Positions 1 to 11,700 of a stretch of DNA of 64,000 nucleotides are shown here, one piece after another. Each line of letters begins with the position of its first letter. Position 1 is the first letter of the stretch. The position numbers were made by a program, and so were the translations under genes. The notes below the pieces were generated by a model. That model worked only from the letters and a program-made list of their open reading frames with translations, searched no databases and was not told where the DNA came from. Source of the DNA: Uranotaenia lowii. Taxonomy: Eukaryota; Arthropoda; Insecta; Diptera; Culicidae. The stretch is from positions 287,218,875 to 287,282,874 of the forward strand of contig NC_073693.1 of assembly GCF_029784155.1 (NCBI RefSeq). Reading direction: 5' to 3'.

Positions 1-3000
1 ATGATGCATTTCTTTATTATTTTACGAAAGAAAGGCTTACCTCTATTCGAGGTAAAGCCAATCCAAAACAGATTGTTGATCTTGGCTTTTACAGATGTTG
101 AGATAGGTATCAAAAATCTAGGAGAATAATGTTTTTAGCTTTTATTTTGTGTTATTACAACTTACATTCATAGAGTTGTTCCATTTGCACAAATAGGCTC
201 CCTGAAATAGGCAATATGTAAGCCTAACGCCCAACGGTTTTCTGCACCCGTCCGTCTCGCCAAAAGCCTATGCATAAATAACAATCCTTGGGACGCGCGT
301 CTATCAACGTCTGCTAACTTTACGATATCTACAATCAGGTAGGAACCTTACCTGTCTGTGTTTGGTTTGGCAACGATTGTATCATGGCTGCAAACATTAA
401 CTATGTATGTTGTTGCTCCTGCTTGCCAGTGCACATGAAGTGGCAAATCCAAAAAGGAAGAATCCAAATATTGGGATAGTATCGGGCAGCATTCCGGAAA
501 TCAGGTCACCGCCTATACACCTGCTTTAACGCGCTCTTTCGAACTATTTTCTTTTTCAAGAAAACAAAACCAAACCAAACAAATTTATTGCCTTTATCGA
601 TCGTTTTTGCGCGCGATTTACCCATGTGCTTCCTGAACTTAAAATCTGTTGGTAAGGTTATTGTAAGCTTGAACGCTGTACTGTCTTCATCTTTGAAAGA
701 ATTATTTTGAACCGATACACTTTTTGAACTTCAGCGAAGAAATTTGTGCTGAGATTAATTTAATAAATTGTAGAACAAATCTTTTTTAAAACAAATGAAA
801 GCAGTCGTTTTCAGGTGTACATATTTGATTATAAATATACTAAATACTTAATTTACCATATAGAACATTCCACGCACTTGCGTCCAGGGAGTTAATTTTT
901 TTAGATATGCATGAAAAACTTTCTTTGTTTCTTAAAGAGGGTGATTCAACGCATTCGAAAATGTAGGGGAGAATGAGGATACTTGATTCCTCAGCTATAT
1001 CTCGAAATTGGAATGTTTTCTAAAAAAATGAAAATATTGTTTGTTGAGTTATTGCACTTTGTTTGAAAAATCTAATAAAATGTGGCTTGAAGATCTTTTT
1101 TATCCCTTTAAAATGTTTCCATACGAAAAAAATTGTAATAATAATATTTATTCCAATATGTCAATCGTCAGAGTATAATATGAACTTCTTATTCCATATT
1201 TTCAAAGCAATATTAAACTCTCCATTTTTTAAAGAAAAAGTTTTCCAAAATGTAACCTATGGGTTCACTTGATCCCTCGAGTCCAAATAGAAATACAAGC
1301 GTTTTATTAGTAATTCTCTCGCTTTATGTTCTTTCAGTTAAACCAAATTGGATTATTACATCTAATGAAAATTTATACTATAACATATTTAAAAGGTTAC
1401 TTATGACATTATACAGTTAAACTTATAATCTGTTATTCAGTACATTCCTTTTTTTAATGCTGTTGCTGCACAATAAGAACGTAGCGTGGCGAAGGAACCA
1501 AAAAAAATTATTTTCAAAACTCCTGCGTCGCACATAGGAGTACTCTTTGGAAAAAGTTAGCCAAAACCTGTTTTTCTCTTTAAAATGATTAAAAATCTTT
1601 TTTCGTTGTTTTCAAGTATACACAACTCATGTTAAACAATAATTTCTAATTTCTTAATTTTGGTCCTTTTGGGTCACTCGCTGCACCCTTATAAAGTGTT
1701 TGTTTTCAAGCAAATTCGAAGCAAACCAGCCGATCAACTATCAGAAAAATGCCATTTTTTAAACAAACAAATCAAACGTAATAAAAAACGTTTGTATAAC
1801 ACAAAGTAAATGCATGCCATGCTCACTATCTGAAACAAAATTAGGGACAAAAATCGCTCAAATTTTAAGATTTCAAAATTGAAAATAGCCCGAGTTCGCA
1901 AGTATGCGCACGATTTTTCTTTTGGACATGTTTAAGGAAGGTAAAAGCATTCTTGTGATAAATATATGAAATATTTGCCGGTGGAGCCCGGAAGATAAAC
2001 TTAAACACTAAATTGTAAAAAAAAACCATATCAATTTATTCAAAAAAAAAATTGCACTGTTTTGTTTAGCTTCTCTACTACATGTGTTTATCAAGAAATT
2101 ATGGCCATTTCAACCACAATTCATTGGTCATATTAAAACTGAAGATTTTTAGAAGAAATTTTGTTAATAGTCACATTATTCTACATGTTACGCAGCCTGT
2201 AATTGTACGTGTTTACACCAAATTTTGGAAAACAAAATTTATAATTTTGATACATCAATGTTTCGCCGTTACGCCTTTACGAACTCACTATACCGATGGT
2301 TTAAAATCAACAATACTAATATGCAACAACTATCTAACAACCGGAAAACCTAAAAAAAATAGACTTTTTTTTAATTTTAATTTCGAGGCTTAGGCCAGCA
2401 TTTGGGGTAAAATACTCCTGTGTGCGTCATCGCGTCACGTTTTAATTATTTCAATTTAAACAATGTAAGACAAATTTCTGAGAAAATTTATTTTCTACAA
2501 ATCTCTACAAAATGGTTTTTGCTAAAATGTAAGAGAGACGAAAAATTTAGCTCCTGCGATTTTTTTTCGGAAAAGTCATTTTCTCACCCGGTGTCACGTC
2601 ATGCTTGTTTTGTTAGTAAAAATTAACTCGTTGGATAAGGATATTGATTATCTTCACGAATATGTACAGTTTGTTGTGATTTTGCTAAAAAACTAAAAAA
2701 TTGACAATTTATGAAATAAAAGCCCTGTCAAAAAGTCGTCACGTCAAGCTGGAATGTGTCGTATGTTTAATATGCTATGACAGAATTGAACATCATTAAA
2801 ACTACATTCCACAGTCTTTTCTTCTTAATACCCTACGAGAAATTCAGGAACAGCTCTTTAAATGTGGTAAACAAGAAACTTTTTCGGCACAACTATCTGG
2901 AGCCATCGGTTAGTTGTGACTGAAAGCTAAGGCTACGATCATTTAGTACCCGTGAGTTAAAAAAGCGTATATTTTAAAACCCCTTTGTTTGATCGAAAAA

Positions 3001-3270
3001 CTTTCTATGGAGAAATTGAAGATGATAATATGATATTTAATGTAAAAATATTTAAAAAATTATTTACCATTGATTATAGGAAATACGCTTTGTTTTGAAA
3101 TTTATCATTTATTGTTGCACACTTTTTTTCAGTCTTGTACTGAGCTATTATCTTTACCACAGATGCAGAACATTTGCAAAATCATGATATTTTAAATGAA
3201 TTTACCTGAAAAAACCAATTCGAATTTGATGGAAACATAGCCACGAGCAGGAATATTGAAAAAATTGATA
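1..3270. other. AT-rich DNA without a recognisable gene
   Basis: Open frames here are short, AT-rich and without a recognisable domain. A weak inverted repeat sits at about 34-56 (GGCTTACCTC then GAGGTAAAGCC on the same strand). I see no RNA gene or transposase in this stretch. Confidence 0.5.
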
Positions 3271-3440
3271 TCTAAAATTCGATTTTTACATGAATTTCTT
3301 CATCCATCAGAACACATCTGTCCGTTGCGTTAAAATCCGGTTGTTTAAATTGAGACCTATGTAACCGCAAACTATTTGTTGTGGCTGGTTCTCTTTTAGT
3401 CAGGCAACGCTTTGTGACGACCGGAGACGGATTTGCTGTA
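3180..3440 (-). pseudogene. Fragment of a diverged ITm-type (mariner) transposase
   Basis: On the minus strand this stretch reads CVLMDEEIHVKIEF and then, across a stop and shift, KFELVFSGKF. These match in order the blocks MMDDETYVKMDF and RFKFVFADKF of the better-preserved transposase next door, so this looks like the middle of a related but older transposase around its first catalytic aspartate. It abuts the left end of the 3443-4571 mariner, which suggests that the younger element landed in or beside the older one. No matching upstream half was found to the right of 4573. The family link rests on a short stretch only. Confidence 0.45.
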
Positions 3441-3442
3441 TA

Positions 3443-4571
3443 AAGTCTGTTCCACATAGAATCTGGTCGGATAAAATAGATCATTTCTCCGCAAAGAAAT
3501 AACGTACAACAAAAGTAAAAATGTCATTTTGTAGGTTTTTTCATGGTTTTGCCACATGTCTTTAGCCCTTAACCATTGCCCAATATTTCTCGATGGGACG
3601 AGAATCCGGACAGTTTGGTGGATTGATACTTTTTGCAACAAAATCGATCTTGTTCTCCTTATACCACTTAACGACATCCAGGCTGTAGCGGCAGCTTGCC
3701 AGGCCCGGTCAGAACTTCACCGGACCTTTGTGGGACCGAATGAATGGGAAAACCCTCTTCTGGGGACATTCTTCTTTGTAAACATTTCCATTCATTGTGT
3801 CCCCAGTGATGAAAATCTTAGTCTTCTTCCCACAACTACAGATCCCTTGCCAAATCATCAACTTACGAGCAAATTTATCTGCGAAAACAAACTTGAATCT
3901 ACCCCCTTTACGCTTCGCAAGGTAAAATTTGTTACCGAGTATTTGTCCAAAATCCATTTTGACGTAAGTTTCGTCGTCCATCATAATGCATCCGTTGTAG
4001 TTGTTCAACACTTTCTCGTACATCTTTCTTGCCCTGGTTTTGGCAACCAGGTTTTGTTTCAGCGTCCTGTTGGGGTGTTTGCTTGCATGATATGACCGCA
4101 AGCCTTCTCGCCAATAAATTCGTCGAGCTTTACTGTGGTTCGTCTTGAACTTTTTCGCCAAATCACGCAAGGAGATTCCAGGATTATTGTGAACTGATCG
4201 AATTACCTTAGCTCGCAGCTTCCGGACATATGTTCCACTTTTACGCCTGGTTTGTTTTGCTCAATCCACCGTAAGGGTCTCCCGGTAACGTTGCAGCACA
4301 GAATTTACAGTCGATTTTGGATATTTCAGGAATTTCGCGATCTTTACCCCTGACCACATCGGTTTCTCTACGTGAGTGTGCAGAATTTTCTCTCGCCTTT
4401 CGCGTTCCATCGTCAATAACTTCTGACTGACTGCTTCAATCTTGATGAAATTTTCACCACTAAGTAAACAAACCATCCGGATCAAAATACTTTCAATAGA
4501 ATCGTGATGTAACAACTAGGGGCGCTGCAGTAAATGAAAAGATGCGACCAGATTCTATGTGAAACAGACTT
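3443..4571 (-). mobile_element. DD37E (ITm) mariner element with TIRs and TA duplication
   Basis: The element is 1129 bp. The left end starts AAGTCTGTTCCACATAGAAT and the right end, reverse-complemented, is AAGTCTGTTTCACATAGAAT, an inverted repeat of about 27 bp with few mismatches. Both ends are flanked by TA (3441-3442 and 4572-4573), the usual Tc1/mariner target duplication. It encodes one transposase on the minus strand, which is broken by stops, so the copy is dead. The spacing of the catalytic triad fits the DD37E group known from mosquitoes. Confidence 0.85.
3562..4515 (-). pseudogene. DD37E mariner transposase, inactivated
   Basis: This would cut and paste the element by binding its TIRs and catalysing strand transfer. 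In order it has an N-terminal helix-turn-helix region (4261-4515, with GVKIAKFLKYPKSTVNSVLQ), a second DNA-binding part (SLRDLAKKFKTNHSKARRIY), the first catalytic aspartate block MMDDETYVKMDF, the block LMIWQGICSCGKK, and the C-terminal block NPPNCPDSRPIEKYWAMVKG, which carries the glutamate. One frame runs through the whole gene, with no shift. Two in-frame TGA stops break it, at about 4258-4260 and at 3709-3711, the second in place of the tryptophan of the FWPxLASC block. In that block the second catalytic aspartate is replaced by glycine. Exactly 37 residues separate that position from the glutamate, which defines DD37E. Confidence 0.85.
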
Positions 4572-4573
4572 TA

Positions 4574-5768
4574 GTTTAGCATTCTGCATTCGGTTATTCT
4601 TCATAACCATATGCTTTTAACCATGGTTTCGATCAAGGGTTACACTATGATGCTTGATTTGAAATTTGCGAGTTTTTTTAAGAATCGTGTTATACTTTCA
4701 CGCACTTATTCACACAGGGAAAGAAGTTGTAGGAAAAAATCATTAGTTTAAGAGTGTTCAAGTCGATGATGATGAATTTTCGAGGTAACTGTGCAACATT
4801 ATTTTTACCAATGCATCGTAAAATTGACAAGATAGCTCTTTTCATAACCAACACAACGCTGCCAAAATTTTACACATCCGAACCCTAGGAATGTAGCTAT
4901 CTCCGGAATGAAGTGCCCGAATACTAAATGATAGCCTTTGTCAAAATCTTACTCCTTGCGGAAAAAATATTCCAATTATGTATTACCCTACGATTATTAG
5001 AAATTATCATGTTTCTCAAACAATCGAAATACTGCAGGTATTGCCAGAATAAATAACAAAATAACTAGAATAAACAATCCTGTCAACCCTCTGCAATTTT
5101 ATAGGACTAGATTATCTGTGTTCTCATCAACCTTTTTTTTTTGCATACTTTACATTCAACATCATCATGCAATTGCTGCAAAATGCTGCATTTTTAGTAA
5201 TAATAATGTAGAAAAAACTATTAAAAAAATTCTTTTATTTCTTTGTTCTTTGTAAATTTGCAATACATTACATATTTTTGTGGATAGCAGCTGTTGTTTA
5301 AGAGATTCAACCAATTCATTAAGAGGACCACAAATGTATTAAGATGACCCTAAACTAAGAAATCCGAATCATGAAAACCAAACGCCAGAAAAGTTATCTA
5401 TTCAAAAATGAAGTACTAAGTGTACAAATGCCGTACAAATAGCTCTGTTTCGAATAAGGGTTAAGTTGAGATAAATTAATTGTAATTGCTCTACTCTCTG
5501 GAGCCACCACTTGAAACAATGCTATCAAAAATATCTCCTGACCTGATCATCTAGTAAGCAGCCCAAACAAACAAATCCAATCACAGTAGTCGTTCGTTTC
5601 CTTTGTCAAATTATTTAATAGTTGCGTAAATTTCTACACCTAGTTTCTCGTTCTCGTCCTGTTAAAGGACTGGAAGGAGAGTTCCGAAATTACCTGTTCC
5701 TGGATTTCGATCAAGGCCACCAAATTCTATTTGCTATTTGTACCCGAACTTGATTGAACTTATTGAAC
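4574..5768. other. Intergenic DNA and probable 5' flank of the SAXO-like gene
   Basis: No coding or RNA gene is visible. The stretch is AT-rich and becomes more balanced after about 5640, just before the first ATG of the SAXO-like gene, where the 5' untranslated region and promoter are expected. I could not identify a TATA box or initiator with any certainty. Confidence 0.4.
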
Positions 5769-5794
5769 ATGGAAACTTGTGAAGTCATCACCGG
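5769..5794 (+). CDS. SAXO-like gene, exon 1
   Basis: This tiny first coding exon encodes METCEVITG and ends in GG before the donor GTGAGT. The ATG is chosen because it is the first in frame with exon 2 and gives a short cysteine-containing start like that of SAXO relatives. The phase leaves two bases for the next exon. Confidence 0.65.
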
Positions 5795-8700
5795 GTGAGT
5801 TTACCGTTTTCCTTTCCGTCGTTCCTTAAGTGTGGAATTCCGACACTTTTTTGTGCAAATGACAACGGGAGGACACCTGTTCCGTTCGCAACTTTTTTTT
5901 TGCTGTCTCACTAATGTAGTTTTTATCGATCAAATAAACCAATCCGGAAACACAAACGTTATAACTTTCACACGGAAATTAAACTCACACCTTCCTCAAC
6001 ATACATACACATGTGAACATAAACGTTGCAATCGTAACACGATTCTAGTGCCGATTGTCCTCCGGAGGTGTGTTGCCCGGAACCGGAAGCGGACTGCTGC
6101 TATGCCGAGCCAACAACGAACACAGATCAGCTGGTAACGCCGATCATCGGGGACAGTCCTTGCGTCGTGGACCCATCGTGTCCAGCTGATCCCTGTCCAA
6201 TGGTTTGTGGACCAGCCCCTGCCCAGTGCCAGAACTGTGCCTGCGGCAAGCCGGATTGTGTGCCGAAGAAAGTGGTAAGCTCTGGATCTAACTTTATTAA
6301 ACCAAAAAAAAAATTTCATTAATTTTAAATTAAATGTTTCAAAACAGTAGAAAATTCTTTTCAAGTTTTTCTGATTCTTGAAAAAAAAGTTAGAAGTGTT
6401 GCAGCTGGATTCGTACTCTCGGATTTATCCTTAAGGAGGCTCACAACCATTTTTATAGAGGTCCTAAATAGTTTTTATGTTTTAAAATTGTTCATTAAAA
6501 ACTTGGATAAATTTGCATTTCAAATTTGACTTTAGATCAAAATTAAAATTTCAAAGGATCAAGATATAAATTCGAATAAAGTTATTAAGATAGTTAGTTT
6601 AAGTTTATTTTTCGAAATAACGGTCATCTGTACTCAAAATTGAAATCGATAATTCATGTATACATAACAATGAATCTTCAAACAATTCACATTCAAATTT
6701 CATACCTAGAGTTTATGATCAAAACAAGAATTCCGATTTCATACCAAACTAGAAAATAGACTTGAATGACAAGGCAGAAAGAAAGTTACAATCTGAAATC
6801 TAAATCAAATTACATTAAAAAAATCCTTAATACAATTTCAAAATAATTTCATAGAATTTATATAGTTCTAACACCTACTTAACTTTCATTCTTTGACATT
6901 AGTACGGTATTTAAAAAAAGCGTAAAAAAAAGGGGTCGAAATTTAATAAAATAAATCATAAAATTTGTTTGATAATTTTATTTGAAAATTTTTAGAAAGA
7001 ATGCTGATTAAAAGCTAAAGTTTTGTATTTTGAATATGAATTAGTTATTTAAGGGGGGGGTAGGGTCTAACGGGTATAAAAAAACACCATTTTCACGATT
7101 TTTTCCTGGAGCTATCGTTCAAACAAATGTATTCAAATTTTTTGCATTATACAATGCATTGTTAAAAGAACATTTAGTAATTTTTTCGTAGAAAAATATT
7201 GAAAAATGAGCCGAGGACGGAGCATTTTCGAGGATGCCTTTTAGAAAACAGGATTTGCGGTGGACACTGTATCTCAGCACAGAATCATCTGAAGTCAAAA
7301 AATCAGAGCAAAATATTTTTAATAGATGTTTTTCTGGACCCCAACGTTTTTATTTAACAAAAAAATATTTTTATGAAATTTTTGTGGCTGTTTGAAGTAA
7401 AAACTACGATTTTTCACTTAAAAATCCGCCATTTTTCACCTGTAAAATCTCCCAAAAATAAATAAATCAAAAAAAAAAAAAACGATGGGGTCTGGTATTT
7501 TATGTATAGAAAATATGTTCCAAATTTGAAAAGAATCGGATAAGTAGTTTTCAAATGACGATGTCCACGGACTTTAAAAATGTGCTTTTGAGAAAAACGC
7601 GTTTGAAGTTTCTGCTCTTGCTTTCTTGCAGTATTAGATAGGAGGAGATAAAGGCCTATAACTTCTACAATTTTGCTTCAATTGGTTTGAAAATTTGACA
7701 CAACATTCTTGAAATGTTTTACAATAAGAAAATAAAAAAATAAAAAAATCGATTTTTTGAAAGTGTTAGACCCTACCCCCCCTTAAGATTACCGGTGTTT
7801 CATAAAATTTAGGAAATTAGTTTTCGGCAGAACCAAAAACAAACCCCAAATTAAAGGAAAACAATAAAAAACTATCTTTGAATCAGACTTCGGTTAAAGA
7901 CACTTAGTTCTTATGAAACAACAAGAATAACGGACATTTTATCAAAACTCAAACCTCGATGTTTCAGATTCAGAATTCAATATCAGTAGTAGGTAAATGA
8001 AGTCTGCAGGGTCGAGTTGCGGAACTAACATAGATTCAGGTTCAGATTTCGTTTCATTCAGAAGGCTGAAATCAGAATCAGAATTTCAAATGGTCGAGAT
8101 TCGACTAGACGCCATCAGGAGTTTTTTGAGACACTTGAACTTTATATGCAAATATTTTCATCTAGGAACAAGATATTCGATGTTAAAGAGCTAGAATCAA
8201 TAGTTAATAATTGTATTTGGTTTTGCGATATAGAATATGAAAATTTAGTTTCTGTTATTTTCAAATAAGGTACACCGGGGTAAGTGTGGACAGGTTTTCG
8301 TATAGTTCAACTTCAAAAAATCATTAAAAAATCAGCAGTGGAGCAATGTTGATAAATTGACGTTCAATGTGATGCAGAACATGTTGTTTACAAAAGCTGA
8401 AGAGATGAGCTCGATAGAAGCAAAGCGAAAAAAGTTATCACGTAAATCGTTATGGACGGCTGGTGTCTTCACTTACCCCGCTTTATGGGGTAAGTGTGGA
8501 CGGTAGATTTTCCCTTTGATTTCTCAGGAAATTTTCAAAAAATTTGTGTTTTCTTGGTTGAATACGTTACTTTATTGCTCGAACCGTCCAAAATTTTGAA
8601 AAAAGTTCATGATACTATAATTATAGTGTGTAATTTATGTTACAACACACGAGATCCGATTTCATCAAAAACACAGAACAAATAAGTTCTTTACTCAAAT

Positions 8701-11700
8701 TTTCATGATCCGAATGCTAAATATAGCTAAATAATACAACTCATAAAGGATGAAGGGCAGAAAATTGAAAAAATGTGTAAACATCAAGTCTTTTTAAAGC
8801 CGTCCACACTTACCCCTGGTAGGGGTTGGAGACAAAATTTTAGTTTTTTGTAAATAAACTCTTTTTTCTTAATTTTTAACCGCCGTTTCTTTTCCTAACT
8901 GGTTGTTTGGATTGTAAGGATTGTTTCAATGTAGAGTTTTTCATCGAGAGCCAGCTAGTTTAGGAGAAATTTGCAATTGAAAAAGATGCACATCAACTCG
9001 ACATCGTAGTTGAAAATAGAAAATTCCGGAAAAGTCGCTGTAAACATCCGTTATTGTCTGAATCGTATTGTCTGAATCGTATCTTTTTCACAGTTATCGG
9101 ATAGATTACAAGTAAATTGAACATTCTGCATCAAAAGTTGAAAAAATAGTGCACAGTATTGTTTTTATAGCCATCGTCCACACTTACCCCGCGTCCACAC
9201 TTACCCCGGTGTACCTTATTCTAATGCCGGCCAAATGTGAATCAAAATCTGAATCGAAAATCTGACTCGGTGATCTCAACCGGAAATCTGAATTGGAAAC
9301 CGGAATCATAAATCTTAATCTGAAATTGTTATCCTAATCGTAACGAAATTTTAAATTTCAGATCCAGATTTCAGATTCAGATTTTGGATTCCAATTTCAA
9401 ATTTCAGTTTCAGGTTTTAGATTCAGATTTCAGATTTCAGATTCAGATTTCAGATTCAGATTTCAGATTCAGATTTCAGATTCAGATTTCAGATTCAGAT
9501 TTCAGATTCAGATTTCAGATTCACATTTCAGATTCAGATTTCAGATTCAGATTTCAGATTCAGATTTCAGATTCAGATTCAGATTCAGATTTCAGATTCA
9601 GATTTCAGATTCACATTTCAGATTCAGATTTCAGATTTCAGATTTCAGATTTCAGATTTCAGATTTCAGATTTCAGATTCAGATTTCAGATTCAGATTTC
9701 AGATTCAGATTTCAGATTCAGATTTCAGATTCAGATTTCAGATTCAGATTTCAGATTCAGATTTCAGATTCAGATTTCAGATTCAGATTTCAGATTCAGA
9801 TTTCAGATTCAGATTTCAGATTCAGATTTCAGATTCAGATTTCAGATTCAGATTTCAGATTCAGATTTCAGATTCAGATTTCAGATTCAGATTTCAGATT
9901 CAGATTCAGATTTCAGATTCAGATTCAGATTCAGATTTCAGATTCTGATTTCAGATTTCAGATTTCAGATTTCAGATTTCAGATTTCAGATTTCAGATTT
10001 CAGATTTCAGATTTCAGATTTCAGATTTCAGATTTCAGATTTCAGATTTCAGATTTCAGATTTCAGATTTCAGATTTCAGATTTCAGATTTCAGATTTCA
10101 GATTTCAGATTTCAGATTTCAGATTTCAGATTTCAGATTTCAGATTTCAGATTTCAGATTTCAGATTTCAGATTTCAGATTTCAGATTTCAGATTTCAGA
10201 TTCAGATTTCAGATTCAGATTTCAGATTCAGATTTCAGATTCAGATTTCAGATTTAGATTTCAGATTCAGATTTCAGATTCAGATTTCAGATTCAGATTT
10301 CAGATTCAGATTTCAGATTCAGATTTCAGATTCAGATTTCAGATTCAGATTTCAGATTCAGATTTCAGATTTAGATTTCAGATTTAGATTTCAGATTCAG
10401 ATTTCAGATTCAGATTTCAGATTCAGATTTCAGATTCAGATTTCAGATTTCAGATTCAGATTTCAGATTCAGATTTCAGATTCAGATTTCAGATTCAGAT
10501 TTCAGATTCAGATTTCAGATTCACATTTCAGATTCAGATTTCAGATTCAGATTTCAAATTCAGATTTCAGATTCAGATTTCAGATTCAGATTTCAGATTC
10601 AGATTTCAGATTCAGATTTCAGATTCAGATTTCAGATTCAGATTTCAGATTCAGATTTCAGATTCAGATTTCAGATTCAGATTTCAGATTCAGATTTCAG
10701 ATTCAGATTTCAGATTAAGATTTCAGATTCAGATTTCAGATTCAGATTTCAGATTCAGATTTCAGATTCAGATTTCAGATTCAGATTTCAGATTCAGATT
10801 TCAGATTCAGATTTCAGATTCAGATTTCAGATTCAGATTTCAGATTCAGATTTCAGATTCAGATTTCAGATTCAGATTTCAGATTCAGATTTCAGATTCA
10901 GATTTCAGATTCAGATTTCAGATTCAGATTTCAGATTCAGATTTCAGATTCAGATTTCAGATTCAGATTTCAGATTCAGATTTCAGATTCAGATTTCAGA
11001 TTCAGATTTCAGATTCTGATTTCAGATTCAGATTTCAGATTTCAGATTTCAGATTTCAGATTTCAGATTTCAGATTTCAGATTTCAGATTTCAGATTTCA
11101 GATTTCAGATTTCAGATTTCAGATTTCAGATTTCAGATTTCAGATTTCAGATTTCAGATTTCAGATTTCAGATTTCAGATTTCAGATTTCAGATTTCAGA
11201 TTTCAGATTTCAGATTTCAGATTTCAGATTTCAGATTTCAGATTCAGATTTCAGATTCAGATTTCAGATTCAGATTTCAGATTCAGATTTCAGATTTAGA
11301 TTTCAGATTCAGATTTCAGATTCAGATTTCAGATTCAGATTTCAGATTCAGATTTCAGATTCAGATTTCAGATTCAGATTTCAGATTCAGATTTCAGATT
11401 AAGATTTCAGATTCAGATTTCAGATTCAGATTTCAGATTCAGATTTCAGATTCAGATTTCAGATTCAGATTTCAGATTCAGATTTCAGATTCAGATTTCA
11501 GATTCAGATTTCAGATTCAGATTTCAGATTCAGATTTCAGATTCAGATTTCAGATTCAGATTTCAGATTCAGATTTCAGATTCAGATTTCAGATTCAGAT
11601 TTCAGATTCAGATTTCAGATTCAGATTTCAGATTCAGATTTCAGATTCAGATTTCAGATTCAGATTTCAGATTCAGATTTCAGATTCAGATTTCAGATTC

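Noticed and set aside
3556..4095. 179-codon plus-strand frame
   Set aside because: Antisense shadow of the mariner transposase.
9384..10718. 444-codon open frame made of DFRFQIQIS-type repeats
   Set aside because: It is the satellite read in one frame. The unit simply has no stop in that frame, and the repeat length of 13 cycles through phases. There is no start context and no domain.
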